From Chitinophaga tropicalis (GTDB lineage: Bacteria; Bacteroidota; Bacteroidia; Chitinophagales; Chitinophagaceae): 64,000 nucleotides of DNA. Under the pieces are notes generated by a model, which did no database searches, had not been told where the DNA came from, and worked only from the letters and a program-made list of their open reading frames with translations. Positions within the stretch are counted from its first letter, which is position 1. Every line of letters begins with the position of its first letter. The position numbers and the translations under genes were made by a program. Below, piece by piece: positions 24,931 through 35,050 of the stretch. Location: assembly GCF_009758205.1 (NCBI RefSeq), contig NZ_WRXN01000010.1:124001-188000 (forward strand), written 5' to 3'.

Positions 24931-26274
24931 CTATTGTACATCCCACCATACGCGGCGTGTAAGCCTTGTATTGGCAGGGGTATTAGAGTTATAACGTACC
25001 TCGCTGCTTGGATAGAACAATGTGCGGGGCAGTTCTCCATTCAGTACATTACCGGAAGGAGCGGTCAGCTCAGGATAACCTGTTCTTCTCCAGTCAGTCC
25101 ATACTTCAGGGCTGAGGAACAGGGCAATATATTTCTGAGTGATGATGTCTTTCAGCGTGATATTTGCAGCTGTTTTAGCCACTGTAGCAGCATAGGCTGT
25201 ATTGTTGATAGTCCTGGTCAGGTTAGCTTCCACAGCTGCATTATAAGCGGCAGCAGCGGCAGCAAGATCTCCATTCCTGAACTGCAGTTCAGCTTCGATA
25301 AATTTCAGCTCGTCATAAGACATGAAATAAACCGGGGAGTTAGCTGAACCATACAGTTCGCCCAGGGCGGTATTATCAGAAGGATCATAGTACACATCAT
25401 AGCGGGGATCGCCGGCATCTGCCATCAGGTCATTCAGGTAACCATCAAAGGTAATGTCCGCACGTTGTGTATTGAACTGATACCAGGGCGCCTGCGTACT
25501 CACAGCATCACTACCCACGAATTTTATAAAAGCAGCTTCTCCACTGCCAAACCCTTCAGATATCTCAGCCAGACCTTTAGCAACAGAGGTATTATCTATT
25601 TTTACTGTATGCAGGTATAATTTAGCCTTCAGAGAGTGGGCAAATTTGATCCACATGCTAACATCGCCGCCAAACAGCAGGTCTTCAGACCCTGGTGTTG
25701 AAGGGCTATCATCATCTGCTTCAAGTGCAGTAATAGCCTGGTCCAGCAGGGCATGCAAGGCAGTATAGATAGATTGCTGACTGTCATATTTAGGCTGGGT
25801 GTTGATCAGGCCCTGAAAAGCTTCAGAGTAAGGAACATCTCCCCAGAAATCTGTTACCTGTGCCAGGTCATTTGCCAGCAGGATCTTACCAACTGCTGCA
25901 TAGTGGGGCATATTATCAGATGTAGCAATCCTGATCAGCGTGTCAATATTGCCCATAATAGCACCATAGAAGCCTGCATACCACATATTATCCACATCAT
26001 CCGGTGTGATATTGTAGTTATTGGCGCTGGCAGACTGGTTAGCTGCACCTGTTGTCTGCTGCATGAAAATAGATGGGAAACGGGAAGCATCTCCACCCCA
26101 TGTATAAGCGCTTTGCAGGATCACACTGGGCAGCAGGTTAGTCGGAGTAGGTCGCTGTAACTGGGAAGGGTCGTCATTAATTCCACGATAGAAATATGAC
26201 TTTCTACATCCCTGTGCAATCAGCAACAGGAACATCATCGGTAGTATATATCTGGTTATACGTAACATAGTCAT
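24931..26274 (-). CDS. SusD/RagB-like nutrient-binding outer-membrane lipoprotein 1
   Basis: 447 residues. Lipoprotein signal with lipobox AQGC, then the SusD-like_2 type start, NDDPSQLQRPTPTNLLPSVI. Helical TPR-like scaffold follows, with WYAGFYGAIMGNIDTLIRIA and FWGDVPYSEAFQG as recognisable SusD segments. The C-terminus contains VWTDWRRTGYPEL, the usual 'W..WRR.G.P' end motif. It is the surface lid that hands a ligand to its SusC partner; the partner gene lies 12 bases upstream. An ATG at 26268 is an equally good start. The ligand is unknown: no glycoside hydrolase, protease or regulator lies beside the pair. Confidence 0.92.
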   Translation of the reverse strand: MTMLRITRYILPMMFLLLIAQGCRKSYFYRGINDDPSQLQRPTPTNLLPSVILQSAYTWGGDASRFPSIFMQQTTGAANQSASANNYNITPDDVDNMWYAGFYGAIMGNIDTLIRIATSDNMPHYAAVGKILLANDLAQVTDFWGDVPYSEAFQGLINTQPKYDSQQSIYTALHALLDQAITALEADDDSPSTPGSEDLLFGGDVSMWIKFAHSLKAKLYLHTVKIDNTSVAKGLAEISEGFGSGEAAFIKFVGSDAVSTQAPWYQFNTQRADITFDGYLNDLMADAGDPRYDVYYDPSDNTALGELYGSANSPVYFMSYDELKFIEAELQFRNGDLAAAAAAYNAAVEANLTRTINNTAYAATVAKTAANITLKDIITQKYIALFLSPEVWTDWRRTGYPELTAPSGNVLNGELPRTLFYPSSEVRYNSNTPANTRLTRRVWWDVQ

Positions 26275-26286
26275 AACATTTAAGGG

Positions 26287-29200
26287 TTAGAATTTAAATC
26301 TCAGGTTCAGACCAAAGCTGGAAGTACCCGGCATGTTGAAATAGTCTATACCCTGTGCATTGGTAGCACCTGTAAGGCTGGTTTCCGGATCTATACCTTT
26401 ATATGGAGTCCACAAGATGATATTCCTTGCAAACAGGCTTACATTAATGCCCTTAATAAATTTAGAGTTCTTGAATTTTTCAGTGTTAAAATCATAACCC
26501 AATGTTACTTCTCTCAGTTTCACAAAAGAAGCATCGTCAATGAAGGTTTCTGTCTGTGCACCGAAACCACCACCGTTGCCCAGGTACCAGGCTTCATCCA
26601 GCGGTACTTCAGTACTATTGGTAGCACCTACACCTGGTTTTTCTGCTCCACCTTCATTGTGTACTATTTCACCGGCACTGTTCAGGTGGCCCATCACACC
26701 TTTGAAGAGATGATTTTCACCCCTGTTGATAGTGTAATAAGATGTACCGATAGCCTGCAGGGAACCGCGGGTACCATTCCACATGTCACCGCCTTTTTTC
26801 CAGTCTATCAGTGCATACAATGAAAATCCTTTGTAAGTAAAGGTGTTGCCGAAGCCCATCAGGAAGTCAGGGTTAGGGTTACCTACCCTTGTCTGTTCTG
26901 TAGAAACAACAGGATAACCGAAGTCGCCGGACTGATCACTGATCACGATCCTGCCCTGATCATCACGTTTCCAGCCATAAGCATAGATAATACCAGCCGG
27001 CTGGTTAGGCAGATGTGATATGGTTGTACCGGTAAAACCGTTCACAGTGATCTGGTTGATGCCGGGAGCCAGCGCCAGTACTTTACTTCTGTTCATGCTG
27101 AAGTTAACGAACGTTTCCCAGGTAAAGTTCTTGTCCATTACAGGTTTTGCTGTTACAGACACTTCAAAGCCATGGTTCTGGATAGAAGCTGCGTTGCGGT
27201 TCACATACTGGAAACCTGTAGAACCTGCTAACGGAGTACGTACCAGCAGGTCTGTTCCTTTGGAGTGGTAGTAAGTTCCATCAAAGCCTATACGGTTGTT
27301 CAGGAACTGTAACTGTAAACCGAATTCGTAAGAGTTTGTTTTCTCCGGTTTCAGGTTAGGGTTACCTAACACGTTATTCAGGATGAAACCACTTACACCA
27401 TTATAAGGGAAGGAAACGCCGCTGGTATAACCATCAGCATATGTAGTAGGTACATAGAAAGATTTGGTCAGGAAAGAACCCGGATCTTTACCCACCTGGG
27501 CAAAGGAGGCGCGTACCTTACCAAAGCTCAGTATGCTTCCGCCTTTCAGACCTTCAAGCTCTGTAAATACAAAGCCTAAGCTAGCAGAAGGATAGAAGAA
27601 ACTATTCTTATCTTTTGGCAGTGTAGAGCTCCAGTCATTACGTCCTGTAATTTCCAGGAACAACATTGACCTGTAGTCCAGGTTGATGTCGAAGTAACCG
27701 GATACCCTTCTGTAAGGAGTAGGATAGTTATAAGACTTAACTGTTGTAGCATTACTGATGTTGTCATATCCCGCTGCAACAAGACCATCGCCCTGAGTAT
27801 ATAACTCATCCAGTTTACGGCTGTAATAGTTATTACCCACTTTTACATCCAGACGAAAATCTTTCGATAACTGTTTGGCGTAGGTAACGATCGCATCAGA
27901 GTTTACGCTTCTGTAAGTGTACCTGTCATCAAAGATACGGCCGCCAGGATAAGCGCCTGACTGGATCTCGTAATACTGATGACGGTTATCCTGGTAAAGG
28001 TCTGTACCTATGCGGTAAGTAAAGGAGAAGTCTTTCAGGAAATCCCAGTCAAACTGTATGTTACCAAGTAAACGGTTTACGTTGGTCAGGTATGGGTTCT
28101 TCAGGATGGTCCAGTACGGGTTATCGTATATGCCATTCCTGTAGGAACGAACCAGACCGTTTGAATGATAGATAACACGTGGATCTTCAGCATCCAGCCC
28201 ATCATAATTATTACTGAAGGTAACAGGCGTTCTTGTCAGACCCAGCATGATACCAGATACGTTACTACCGTTCTGCGGCATACTACCGTTAGAGTTGGTG
28301 TAGTTAATGCTGCTGGACAACCTTACTTTTTCAGATACTTTCAACTGACCAGCCAGTGAGATGTTGAAGCGCTGGTTATATTGTGTTGGTACAATTGAAT
28401 TCTGGTAGTTATGAGATACTGATGCACGGTAAGTAGCTACATCTGTACCGCCTGTAAAGGAAAGAGAGTTGAGATAAGTAGGAGCTACTCTCCAGAAATC
28501 CTTTGTATTATCATATGGTTTGAACTTGATCTTGGCGTTGGCATTGGATGCACCTACCACGTCTCCGTGCGGATCATATTCGTTCGCAACCCCGGTCCAG
28601 TAGAGTGTATCTACATCAGGGCCCCATGAGTAACGGTTGGAAGATGTGAATGGAGCCAGATTCCCTCCGGAACCTTTACCATATTTCTTCTGGATCTTTG
28701 GCAACCTGTTCACTGCGTCAAAGGAAATACCAGTGCTGAAGTCAACACTCACACGGCCGGCTTTACCTTTTTTGGTAGTGATGATAATGGCACCGTTGGC
28801 AGCATCAATACCATAAAGAGCGGCAGCAGCCGGTCCTTTCAGGACTGTAATACTCTCGATATCGTTAGGGTTGATATCTGCACCACGGTTTGTATTGGTA
28901 GCACCCTGCAGCAGCTGGTTGGTACCATCTGAAGGGTCGCCGGAGTAGTTCTGTGAGTTATCGATCGGAACACCATCTACCACAAACAGGGGTTGGTTAC
29001 TACCTGTCAGCGAGTTGGTTCCTCTCAGTTTAATAAAGGTAGCAGCGCCGGGAGTACCTCCGGAACCAGTTACCTGTAAACCGGCAACTTTACCAGACAG
29101 GCCTCTTAAAGCGTCTCCCTGGCTGGCTTTCACCAGGTCGTCACCTTTTACGTCCTGTACTGCGTAACCGAGAGCTTTCTTTTCACGGCGGATACCTATA

Positions 29201-29520
29201 CCGGTTACTACAACTTCCTGTAGCGCCGTGTTATCCTGGGTTAATGAAACAGCCACGTTGCTGGTTGAGCCAACTGCTATTTCTTTAGTTGTAAATCCTA
29301 CACTTCTTACCTGTAGGACAGCATCGTTTCCGTCTACCTGGAGACGGAAGTTTCCGTTTTGGTCAGCAGTGGTCCCCCTTGTTGTCCCCTTTAGCTGGAC
29401 TGTGGCATAGGGTACAGGTGCACCGTCTGCACCTGTGATTTTACCCACAATTTCGCGTTGCTGAGCGTAAGCAACTGTTACTAAACAGATTAGTAAAACA
29501 GTAAGTAAATTTTTAAACAT
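26287..29520 (-). CDS. SusC/RagA TonB-linked outer-membrane transporter 1
   Basis: 1,077 residues. Signal peptide ending at AYAQQ. An N-terminal carboxypeptidase-D-like regulatory domain (about 22-100, IVGKITGADGAPVPYATVQL) is followed by a TonB box-like region LQEVVVTGIG. Then comes the plug, with GKVAGLQVTGSGGTPG, IKLRGTNSL and QPLFVVDGVPID, which contains the SusC signature. The remaining ~800 residues form the 22-strand barrel ending in FGLNLRFKF with the terminal aromatic. It imports large nutrients in energy-dependent fashion with SusD-1. Leader 29521-29971 contains one copy of a GATTTAGATTTTG repeat also found upstream of the second susC. Confidence 0.95.
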   Translation of the reverse strand: MFKNLLTVLLICLVTVAYAQQREIVGKITGADGAPVPYATVQLKGTTRGTTADQNGNFRLQVDGNDAVLQVRSVGFTTKEIAVGSTSNVAVSLTQDNTALQEVVVTGIGIRREKKALGYAVQDVKGDDLVKASQGDALRGLSGKVAGLQVTGSGGTPGAATFIKLRGTNSLTGSNQPLFVVDGVPIDNSQNYSGDPSDGTNQLLQGATNTNRGADINPNDIESITVLKGPAAAALYGIDAANGAIIITTKKGKAGRVSVDFSTGISFDAVNRLPKIQKKYGKGSGGNLAPFTSSNRYSWGPDVDTLYWTGVANEYDPHGDVVGASNANAKIKFKPYDNTKDFWRVAPTYLNSLSFTGGTDVATYRASVSHNYQNSIVPTQYNQRFNISLAGQLKVSEKVRLSSSINYTNSNGSMPQNGSNVSGIMLGLTRTPVTFSNNYDGLDAEDPRVIYHSNGLVRSYRNGIYDNPYWTILKNPYLTNVNRLLGNIQFDWDFLKDFSFTYRIGTDLYQDNRHQYYEIQSGAYPGGRIFDDRYTYRSVNSDAIVTYAKQLSKDFRLDVKVGNNYYSRKLDELYTQGDGLVAAGYDNISNATTVKSYNYPTPYRRVSGYFDINLDYRSMLFLEITGRNDWSSTLPKDKNSFFYPSASLGFVFTELEGLKGGSILSFGKVRASFAQVGKDPGSFLTKSFYVPTTYADGYTSGVSFPYNGVSGFILNNVLGNPNLKPEKTNSYEFGLQLQFLNNRIGFDGTYYHSKGTDLLVRTPLAGSTGFQYVNRNAASIQNHGFEVSVTAKPVMDKNFTWETFVNFSMNRSKVLALAPGINQITVNGFTGTTISHLPNQPAGIIYAYGWKRDDQGRIVISDQSGDFGYPVVSTEQTRVGNPNPDFLMGFGNTFTYKGFSLYALIDWKKGGDMWNGTRGSLQAIGTSYYTINRGENHLFKGVMGHLNSAGEIVHNEGGAEKPGVGATNSTEVPLDEAWYLGNGGGFGAQTETFIDDASFVKLREVTLGYDFNTEKFKNSKFIKGINVSLFARNIILWTPYKGIDPETSLTGATNAQGIDYFNMPGTSSFGLNLRFKF

Positions 29521-29680
29521 AATTGCGTTTTTTATTGATATGGAGTCACACCATCAAATTGAATATAAACACACCGGCATGGCGGTATGATCTAATGAAG
29601 ACATTAAACATCACCTTAAGATTGCTTGCAATAAACCGAGTAGTCCTGGCTATACTTTTGTTGCTTTGATCATTACGTTT

Positions 29681-29693
29681 GATTTAGATTTTG
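29681..29693 (-). repeat. GATTTAGATTTTG repeat in the susC-1 leader
   Basis: Same core as the four ACGATTTAGATTTT[G/A] copies in the susC-2 leader. It lies about 165 bases upstream of the susC-1 start. Confidence 0.5.
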
Positions 29694-29915
29694 GATCTGT
29701 TGCATGGAGTCCTCTTTTTGGTATAACAAATAGATTAACAGACGGTTCAGAAAATTAACAAAATAAAGGTCCCACAGCAAAAACGCTAGTCATATACCAT
29801 CTAAAATCACATCTGAGCCGAAGCTGATTATGCTAATATATAAAAAAAAGACTTTTGCGAAACTACGACAATCTTTTTTTTTAGCGAAACATTAACATAA
29901 AATACAAGTGTAAAA

Positions 29916-29949
29916 AAACGCTTCCTCCCCTGAAAGGGAGGAAGCGTTT
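29916..29949 (-). terminator. terminator of the susCD-2 operon
   Basis: AAACGCTTCCTCCC (29916-29929) with its exact inverse at 29936-29949, a 14-bp stem. On the minus strand it runs into seven T. It carries the AACGCTT stem seen in other terminators here. Confidence 0.85.
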
Positions 29950-29971
29950 CATCTATCTAACGGAAAAATGT

Positions 29972-31411
29972 TTAGAATTTATCCCAGAAAAGCTTGGTTG
30001 TCAGTTTGTCTCCGCCAATTGCTGAAGCGGCTTCTTCATACTTTGTCTCGTTAAGGTTCTGTTCACTTACAGGGTAAGTCAGCCTTACGGGAATGCTTGA
30101 ATAAGCAATGTCAACCGGAGGATTAAAGATAGGATAGTCCAGTCTTCTCCATTCCAGCCATGCATCATAACCCCTGTTATACAATGCAATGTATTTCTGT
30201 GTACCGATTTTTTCTTTCCAGGTACCTGTTGCCGTAGCATAAGCAACTGAGGGCTGAGCCAGGTAAGTCGTTACCTGCTCTCCGCTGCCACCCCAGTAAG
30301 AGATGGAAGCAGTGATACCGTTAGTATAATGTTCAGCAGCTGTTCCTGTTACTGCCAAACCGCGCTCAGCAGCTTCGGCCAGTGCAAACTCTACTTCTGA
30401 GTAATCCAGCAGCAATGCTTCGAAATCAGGAGCGGTCACTTTGGCGCTTACATGAGAGTAGGAAGAATATACATTACCGGAACCATAAGTACCCCCTACA
30501 TAGTTACCTGAAGCAACTGCAGTGAAATAGAAAGGCCTTCTGGGATCATTACGTGTATTCATAAGATCTACCAGGGTGCTGGCAATCACATAGTCGGTAC
30601 GTTTGCTGTTCACCAGGTCAACCCAGATAGGGTTGGTGTTAGGCTGAGAAGTGAGATATTTCAGCACTGCGTTATCTGCGTTGGAAGTAAACACGTTGGA
30701 AGCTACTTCACTTACAACAGCGGCAGCCTGGGCTTTAGTATCATCATTATCTGCTATTACCAGGGCCATTTTCAGGCGGAGGGAATTTGCGAATTTAACC
30801 CACTTACCGATATCTCCTTTATAAACCAGGTCCTGTGAACCGAAGCTGCCCTGACTGGCGTCCAGTGCGGCTACGTCTGTTTTCAGACGATCCAGCAAAT
30901 TGAGGTAAACTGTTTTCTGGTCGTCAAACGTCGGGTTCGGTATATTAACGTTCATAGTCTCAGTATAAGGCAGGTTGCCAAATGCAGTTACCAGGACAAA
31001 GTAAGTATATACCTCATTGATATCGATGATAGCAAGTTTGTTGTCTTTTATGGTCTGATCTATATCTGAAAGCGCAGAGTCACCTTTGATCAGGTTCTTT
31101 GCAGCGTACAGATCTTCCAGCACATCCCGGTACAGAGCATGCCAGAATGCCTGGGGAATATTACGGGTTGCAAGATCATAACGGCTCTCGTCAATATACG
31201 TTACCTGCGCCTGCTGCTGTGCCAGCAATCTGAAAACGTTCAGGTTAACGCTGTTAGACGTCATGTTATCGTATAAGTTCTTCTGGGCAGAAGTGAACAG
31301 CATATCTCCGGGCACATCGGTCGCCTTCTTCGGATCGTCATTCAGGCTGGACAAATCGGAGCAGGATGCTGCCAGCATTAGCACTGATATATAAGCAAAT
31401 ATCTTTTTCAT
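29972..31411 (-). CDS. SusD/RagB-like nutrient-binding outer-membrane lipoprotein 2
   Basis: 479 residues. Lipobox AASC, then SSLNDDPKKATDVPGDMLFTSA, the usual start of SusD-like_2 proteins. Characteristic segments are FWHALYRDVLEDLYAAKNLI, AFGNLPYTETMN and KWVKFANSLRLKMALVI. The C-terminal YDAWLEWRRLDYPIF is the family end motif. It should cap the partner SusC-2, whose gene lies 24 bases upstream in the same operon. It is only distantly similar to SusD-1 of the next operon, and differences in the ligand-facing regions suggest a different substrate. No degradative enzyme is adjacent. Confidence 0.92.
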   Translation of the reverse strand: MKKIFAYISVLMLAASCSDLSSLNDDPKKATDVPGDMLFTSAQKNLYDNMTSNSVNLNVFRLLAQQQAQVTYIDESRYDLATRNIPQAFWHALYRDVLEDLYAAKNLIKGDSALSDIDQTIKDNKLAIIDINEVYTYFVLVTAFGNLPYTETMNVNIPNPTFDDQKTVYLNLLDRLKTDVAALDASQGSFGSQDLVYKGDIGKWVKFANSLRLKMALVIADNDDTKAQAAAVVSEVASNVFTSNADNAVLKYLTSQPNTNPIWVDLVNSKRTDYVIASTLVDLMNTRNDPRRPFYFTAVASGNYVGGTYGSGNVYSSYSHVSAKVTAPDFEALLLDYSEVEFALAEAAERGLAVTGTAAEHYTNGITASISYWGGSGEQVTTYLAQPSVAYATATGTWKEKIGTQKYIALYNRGYDAWLEWRRLDYPIFNPPVDIAYSSIPVRLTYPVSEQNLNETKYEEAASAIGGDKLTTKLFWDKF

Positions 31412-31435
31412 GTAATTTTCTTTCTTAACTGGTGA

Positions 31436-34400
31436 TTAAAATCTGAACCTAACATTGAAACCAAAGTTGCGGTAGGTAGGATACACACCACTCTGATAAC
31501 CCTGGATGTTACCAGCAGACAGGTTCTCTTCAGGATCTGCATAAGGCAGGTTCTTGTGAATGATCCAGAGGTTACGTCCCAGCAGGCTGATATCGATGCC
31601 TTTGAACGCCTTGATACGGCTCATCAGGCTTACAGGCAGAGAATATGTCAGAGACACTTCACGCAGTTTAACATAACCTGCATCATATACGAACTGTTTT
31701 GCAGGATAACCGTTCACACCAAGACCACGGGTACCGCTTACGCGTACACGCTGCGTATTGGTTTTACCATCAGGAGTTACGCCATCGAAAATGATACCAC
31801 CACCATCTTCAACTGCATCCCTGATAGATTTACCCTGGTCATTCAGTCTTACGCTTTCTGCATAGATACCGGTAGACTGGCCATAGTATTGGTCAAGAGA
31901 GAATACGTCGCCACCTTTCTTGATATCGATCAGGAAACCGAGGGTCAGATCTTTGTAACGGAATGTATTGGTGATACCTCCAATCCAGTCAGGAGTATAG
32001 TTACCGATCACTTCATTGGAAGTAGCGCTTTTTGCATAATAACCAGGGCTGTCGCCGGTTTCATCCTGTACTACTTTTTTACCGGTAGCCGCATCATATA
32101 CGAAGTCGCTGCCACGGATCACGCCATAAGCCTGATTCCTTGCGTGACCGACAGTGATACCGCCCTGTAATGATGTTGTGCTAAGCTGAATGAAGTCTAC
32201 GCTGGCAGGCAGGTCAATCACCTTGCTTCTGTTCCTGGACCAGTTAGCGCCAATTACCCAGGAGAAGTCTTTTATTTTAACCGGAGTTAAGTTCAGGCTT
32301 ACTTCTACACCTTTGTTGCTGATAGTACCAGCATTGATATATACCTGATCATAACCGGTAGCTCTTGAAACAGGCAGCCTGAGGATCTGATCAATACTTT
32401 TTGAACTGTAGTATGTCACGTCTATGCCAACACGGTTATCCAGGAAGGACAGTTCAGCACCGGTCTCGAAGCTCTTTGTACGTTCCGGTTTCAGGTCAGC
32501 ATTTGCTTTGGTAGAAGGTACAGTGAAGATAGGAACGCTGCCAAAACCTGTTGGTTTAATGTAAGCATCATTGAGTGCCTGTGCAGGAGCACTGTTACCC
32601 ACTTCAGCGTAGTTCACACGTACTTTACCGTAAGACAGCCACGGAGCTTTTACTACTTCAGAGAATACGAAACCGAGTGATACGGATGGATAGTAGTAAG
32701 AGTTATTACCTTTTGGCAATGTGGAAGATTCATCACGACGGCCGGTAACATCCAGGAATAACATGTTCTTATATCCCAGGCCAGCGCTTGCAAATATACC
32801 GTTCACCTGCAGGGTACTGTCAGCTTCGACAGGCGCCTCGATCGGGTTTACGGAGTTAGAGAGAGAATACAGTTTTGGAACCACCAGGCCACCATTTGTC
32901 TGAGCACGTACATACTGTACATTGGTACGTCTTACGTTGCCACCTACCAGGCCGGTTAATTTGAAATCCCTGTTAAGCTGTTTGTCAATATTCAGCATCA
33001 GGTCATAGTTATACTCGCTGAAAGTTCCGTCATAACGGGAATAAGACGCAGTGTTCTTACTACCTATAGCGTTCCTTTCTTCCTGCATCTGGGTGTAGGT
33101 ATCCATACTGATCCTACCCAGAACACTTAACCAGCTGGTTGCTTTATAATTCAGCGCTACGTTGCCGAAATAGCGGATACGGCTATCTTTCTCGTAGTTT
33201 TCGTATCGCATGAAATACATGTTGTCAGTGTAGATGGGAACCGGATTGTCAGGGTCCCTCAGGTTCCAGGTTTTATTCTGTTTGGTCCTGAAGTAATCAT
33301 CTTTCTGATCTTTCAGATCTACGTTCATCTCCCACCACTGGCGGAAGCCCTGGTTAGGGTTATACTCGTCATAACCGGTACCATAACGGCCTTTACCATC
33401 AATTTTAGACATATTCACAGCAGCGCTGGCTGTCAGTTTGCTGGTCATGTTGTAGGATGCGCCAAAGTTCAGCATGTCCTTTACCAGGCGGCTGTTTGGC
33501 AACATACCCTGTTCTACGGTCTTGGTATATCCCAGTTTAAAATTACCCTGGTCATTTCCACCGTCTATGGTTACGCTGTTATTGGTAGTTAATGTGTTCT
33601 TGAAGAAGTAAGCAGGTCCGTTCTTAGCGGCTACCCAGGGACTTGCTTTTTTATAGAGAGGAGAAGTAGGATCAAAAGACTGATAAGTATATACCATCAG
33701 GTTTGGATCAAACTTGGCGCCGAAAGAAGCATCTTCAGACATTGGTACAACGAGATCGTTTGTACCGTCTCCGTTAATATCCCTGTAAAGGAAATGTCCG
33801 TCCGGAGATTCATAAGTATAGTCATCCTGGTCATAATAACCGGCGCCATACTGGTTTTGGTATCTAGGGAAAGTGCTCTTGTCCATTTTACCTACAGTGA
33901 GACCTGAGTTGATAGTAACACCAAGGCCTCTTCTGCCCTTTTTGGTAGTGATCATGATCACACCGTTTGCAGCGCGTGAACCGTACAATGCAGCTGCAGC
34001 AGCGCCTTTCAGTACGTTCACTGACTGGATATCGTCAGGGTTGATATCGGAAGCAGCGTTACCATAGTCAAAACCACCGCGGCCGGTGCTCTGATCCTGC
34101 GTGTTGGTAGTAGAGTTATCGATAGGAACTCCATCTACTACAAACAGCGCCTGGTTTGAGTTCTGGAAGGATTTGTTACCACGCAGCACGATGTTGGTAG
34201 AACCACCCATAGTACTGTTCCTTCTTACTTCCAGACCTGCTACTTTACCGGACAGGGAGTTCACTACGTTCGGATCACGTGTTCTGTTCAGCTCTTCTGC
34301 CTGAACGGTCTGTGCTGAATATGCCAGCTCATTTTTCTTCCTGGTGATACCTAATGCAGTTACAACTACTTCCTGCAGGTTTTTATCTTCATCTTTCAGT

Positions 34401-34678
34401 TTAATGCTCAATGCAGCAGAAGCGCCTACAGTAACATCCTGTGTTGCAAAACCCACGCTTCTTATTATCAGTACGGGATTACTTCCGTTAACGACTAATT
34501 TAAAACTTCCTTCCTGATCTGTGGTAGTCCCTGTGTTTGTACCCTTAATCTGTACGGTGGCAAAAGGAATTGGCGCTCCATCGGCACCCGTAACCTTTCC
34601 TGTAATCTGACGTTGTTGGGCATACGTCAAGGTTACGCTCACCATAAGCATGGTGAAAAAGAGCGATACTCTCTTCAT
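31436..34678 (-). CDS. SusC/RagA TonB-linked outer-membrane transporter 2
   Basis: 1,080 residues from the ATG at 34678, where a signal peptide begins (MKRVSLFFTMLMVSV, cleavage near TYAQQ). The upstream extension to 34744 would add 22 residues without signal character. Same domain order as SusC-1: carboxypeptidase-like domain with ITGKVTGADGAPIPFATVQI, LQEVVVTALGIT, and plug segments GKVAGLEVRRN, VLRGNKSF and ALFVVDGVPIDNS. The barrel ends at FGFNVRFRF. The two SusC proteins are paralogues with a near-identical N-terminal domain, which suggests local duplication of the pair. Two ACGATTTAGATTTT direct repeats lie in the last 40 bases before the start. Confidence 0.95.
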   Translation of the reverse strand: MKRVSLFFTMLMVSVTLTYAQQRQITGKVTGADGAPIPFATVQIKGTNTGTTTDQEGSFKLVVNGSNPVLIIRSVGFATQDVTVGASAALSIKLKDEDKNLQEVVVTALGITRKKNELAYSAQTVQAEELNRTRDPNVVNSLSGKVAGLEVRRNSTMGGSTNIVLRGNKSFQNSNQALFVVDGVPIDNSTTNTQDQSTGRGGFDYGNAASDINPDDIQSVNVLKGAAAAALYGSRAANGVIMITTKKGRRGLGVTINSGLTVGKMDKSTFPRYQNQYGAGYYDQDDYTYESPDGHFLYRDINGDGTNDLVVPMSEDASFGAKFDPNLMVYTYQSFDPTSPLYKKASPWVAAKNGPAYFFKNTLTTNNSVTIDGGNDQGNFKLGYTKTVEQGMLPNSRLVKDMLNFGASYNMTSKLTASAAVNMSKIDGKGRYGTGYDEYNPNQGFRQWWEMNVDLKDQKDDYFRTKQNKTWNLRDPDNPVPIYTDNMYFMRYENYEKDSRIRYFGNVALNYKATSWLSVLGRISMDTYTQMQEERNAIGSKNTASYSRYDGTFSEYNYDLMLNIDKQLNRDFKLTGLVGGNVRRTNVQYVRAQTNGGLVVPKLYSLSNSVNPIEAPVEADSTLQVNGIFASAGLGYKNMLFLDVTGRRDESSTLPKGNNSYYYPSVSLGFVFSEVVKAPWLSYGKVRVNYAEVGNSAPAQALNDAYIKPTGFGSVPIFTVPSTKANADLKPERTKSFETGAELSFLDNRVGIDVTYYSSKSIDQILRLPVSRATGYDQVYINAGTISNKGVEVSLNLTPVKIKDFSWVIGANWSRNRSKVIDLPASVDFIQLSTTSLQGGITVGHARNQAYGVIRGSDFVYDAATGKKVVQDETGDSPGYYAKSATSNEVIGNYTPDWIGGITNTFRYKDLTLGFLIDIKKGGDVFSLDQYYGQSTGIYAESVRLNDQGKSIRDAVEDGGGIIFDGVTPDGKTNTQRVRVSGTRGLGVNGYPAKQFVYDAGYVKLREVSLTYSLPVSLMSRIKAFKGIDISLLGRNLWIIHKNLPYADPEENLSAGNIQGYQSGVYPTYRNFGFNVRFRF

Positions 34679-34680
34679 AA

Positions 34681-34714
34681 ACGATTTAGATTTTAGTTGA
34701 CGATTTAGATTTTG
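34681..34714 (-). repeat. two ACGATTTAGATTTT direct repeats next to the susC-2 start
   Basis: ACGATTTAGATTTTA (34681-34695) and ACGATTTAGATTTTG (34700-34714), 19 bp apart start to start, in the 5' leader just before the ATG at 34678. Confidence 0.7.
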
Positions 34715-34988
34715 AACGGTCCCAGTCTTACAATAGCAAGCCACCGGCCTGTATTGCTAAGACCCCAGTTTCATAGCATTAAACCAATTTATTTACTTGT
34801 AAAACATTGTTGTTGAAAAAACCATCCCGGGAGAAGGCGGCAAGAACCTGGATGGTCATTTGCGATTTTTGCGACAGTGGCCCAGAACAAATCTCCCCTC
34901 CTGCATTATTGCGTAAACTACAATACCGCAGCAAACAGGTTGACATATTAGCAGAACAGGATAAAGAGATGCTGGCCTCTCTCATACT

Positions 34989-35050
34989 ACGATTTAGATT
35001 TTGATATTATTACGATTTAGATTTTGGTTGAGAAGCACAATTTAGAGTTT
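34989..35050 (-). repeat. further ACGATTTAGATTTTG direct repeats upstream of susC-2
   Basis: Two exact copies (34989-35003 and 35012-35026, 23 bp apart) plus a degenerate copy ACAATTTAGAGTTT (35037-35050). The clustering near both susC genes suggests a shared binding site or leader element. Confidence 0.7.

Larger units (their letters stand above)
29521..29971. other. 451-base intergenic leader of susC-1
   Basis: No gene seen. It holds the terminator of the susCD-2 operon at its right end, a single GATTTAGATTTTG repeat at 29681-29693 and an AT-rich stretch around 29840-29900. I find no convincing -7/-33 pair on the minus strand. Confidence 0.6.

Noticed and set aside
34779..35004. Two overlapping small frames (68 and 65 residues) on opposite strands in the susC-2 leader
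   Set aside because: They overlap each other, lack known motifs or promoters, and one ends inside the ACGATTTAGATTTTG repeat. Not supported as genes.
34681..35050. Could the ACGATTTAGATTTTG repeats be a CRISPR array?
   Set aside because: Only 15 bp, spaced irregularly at 19, 23 and 25 bp with gaps of a few bases and a 270-base break. No cas genes and no unique spacers.
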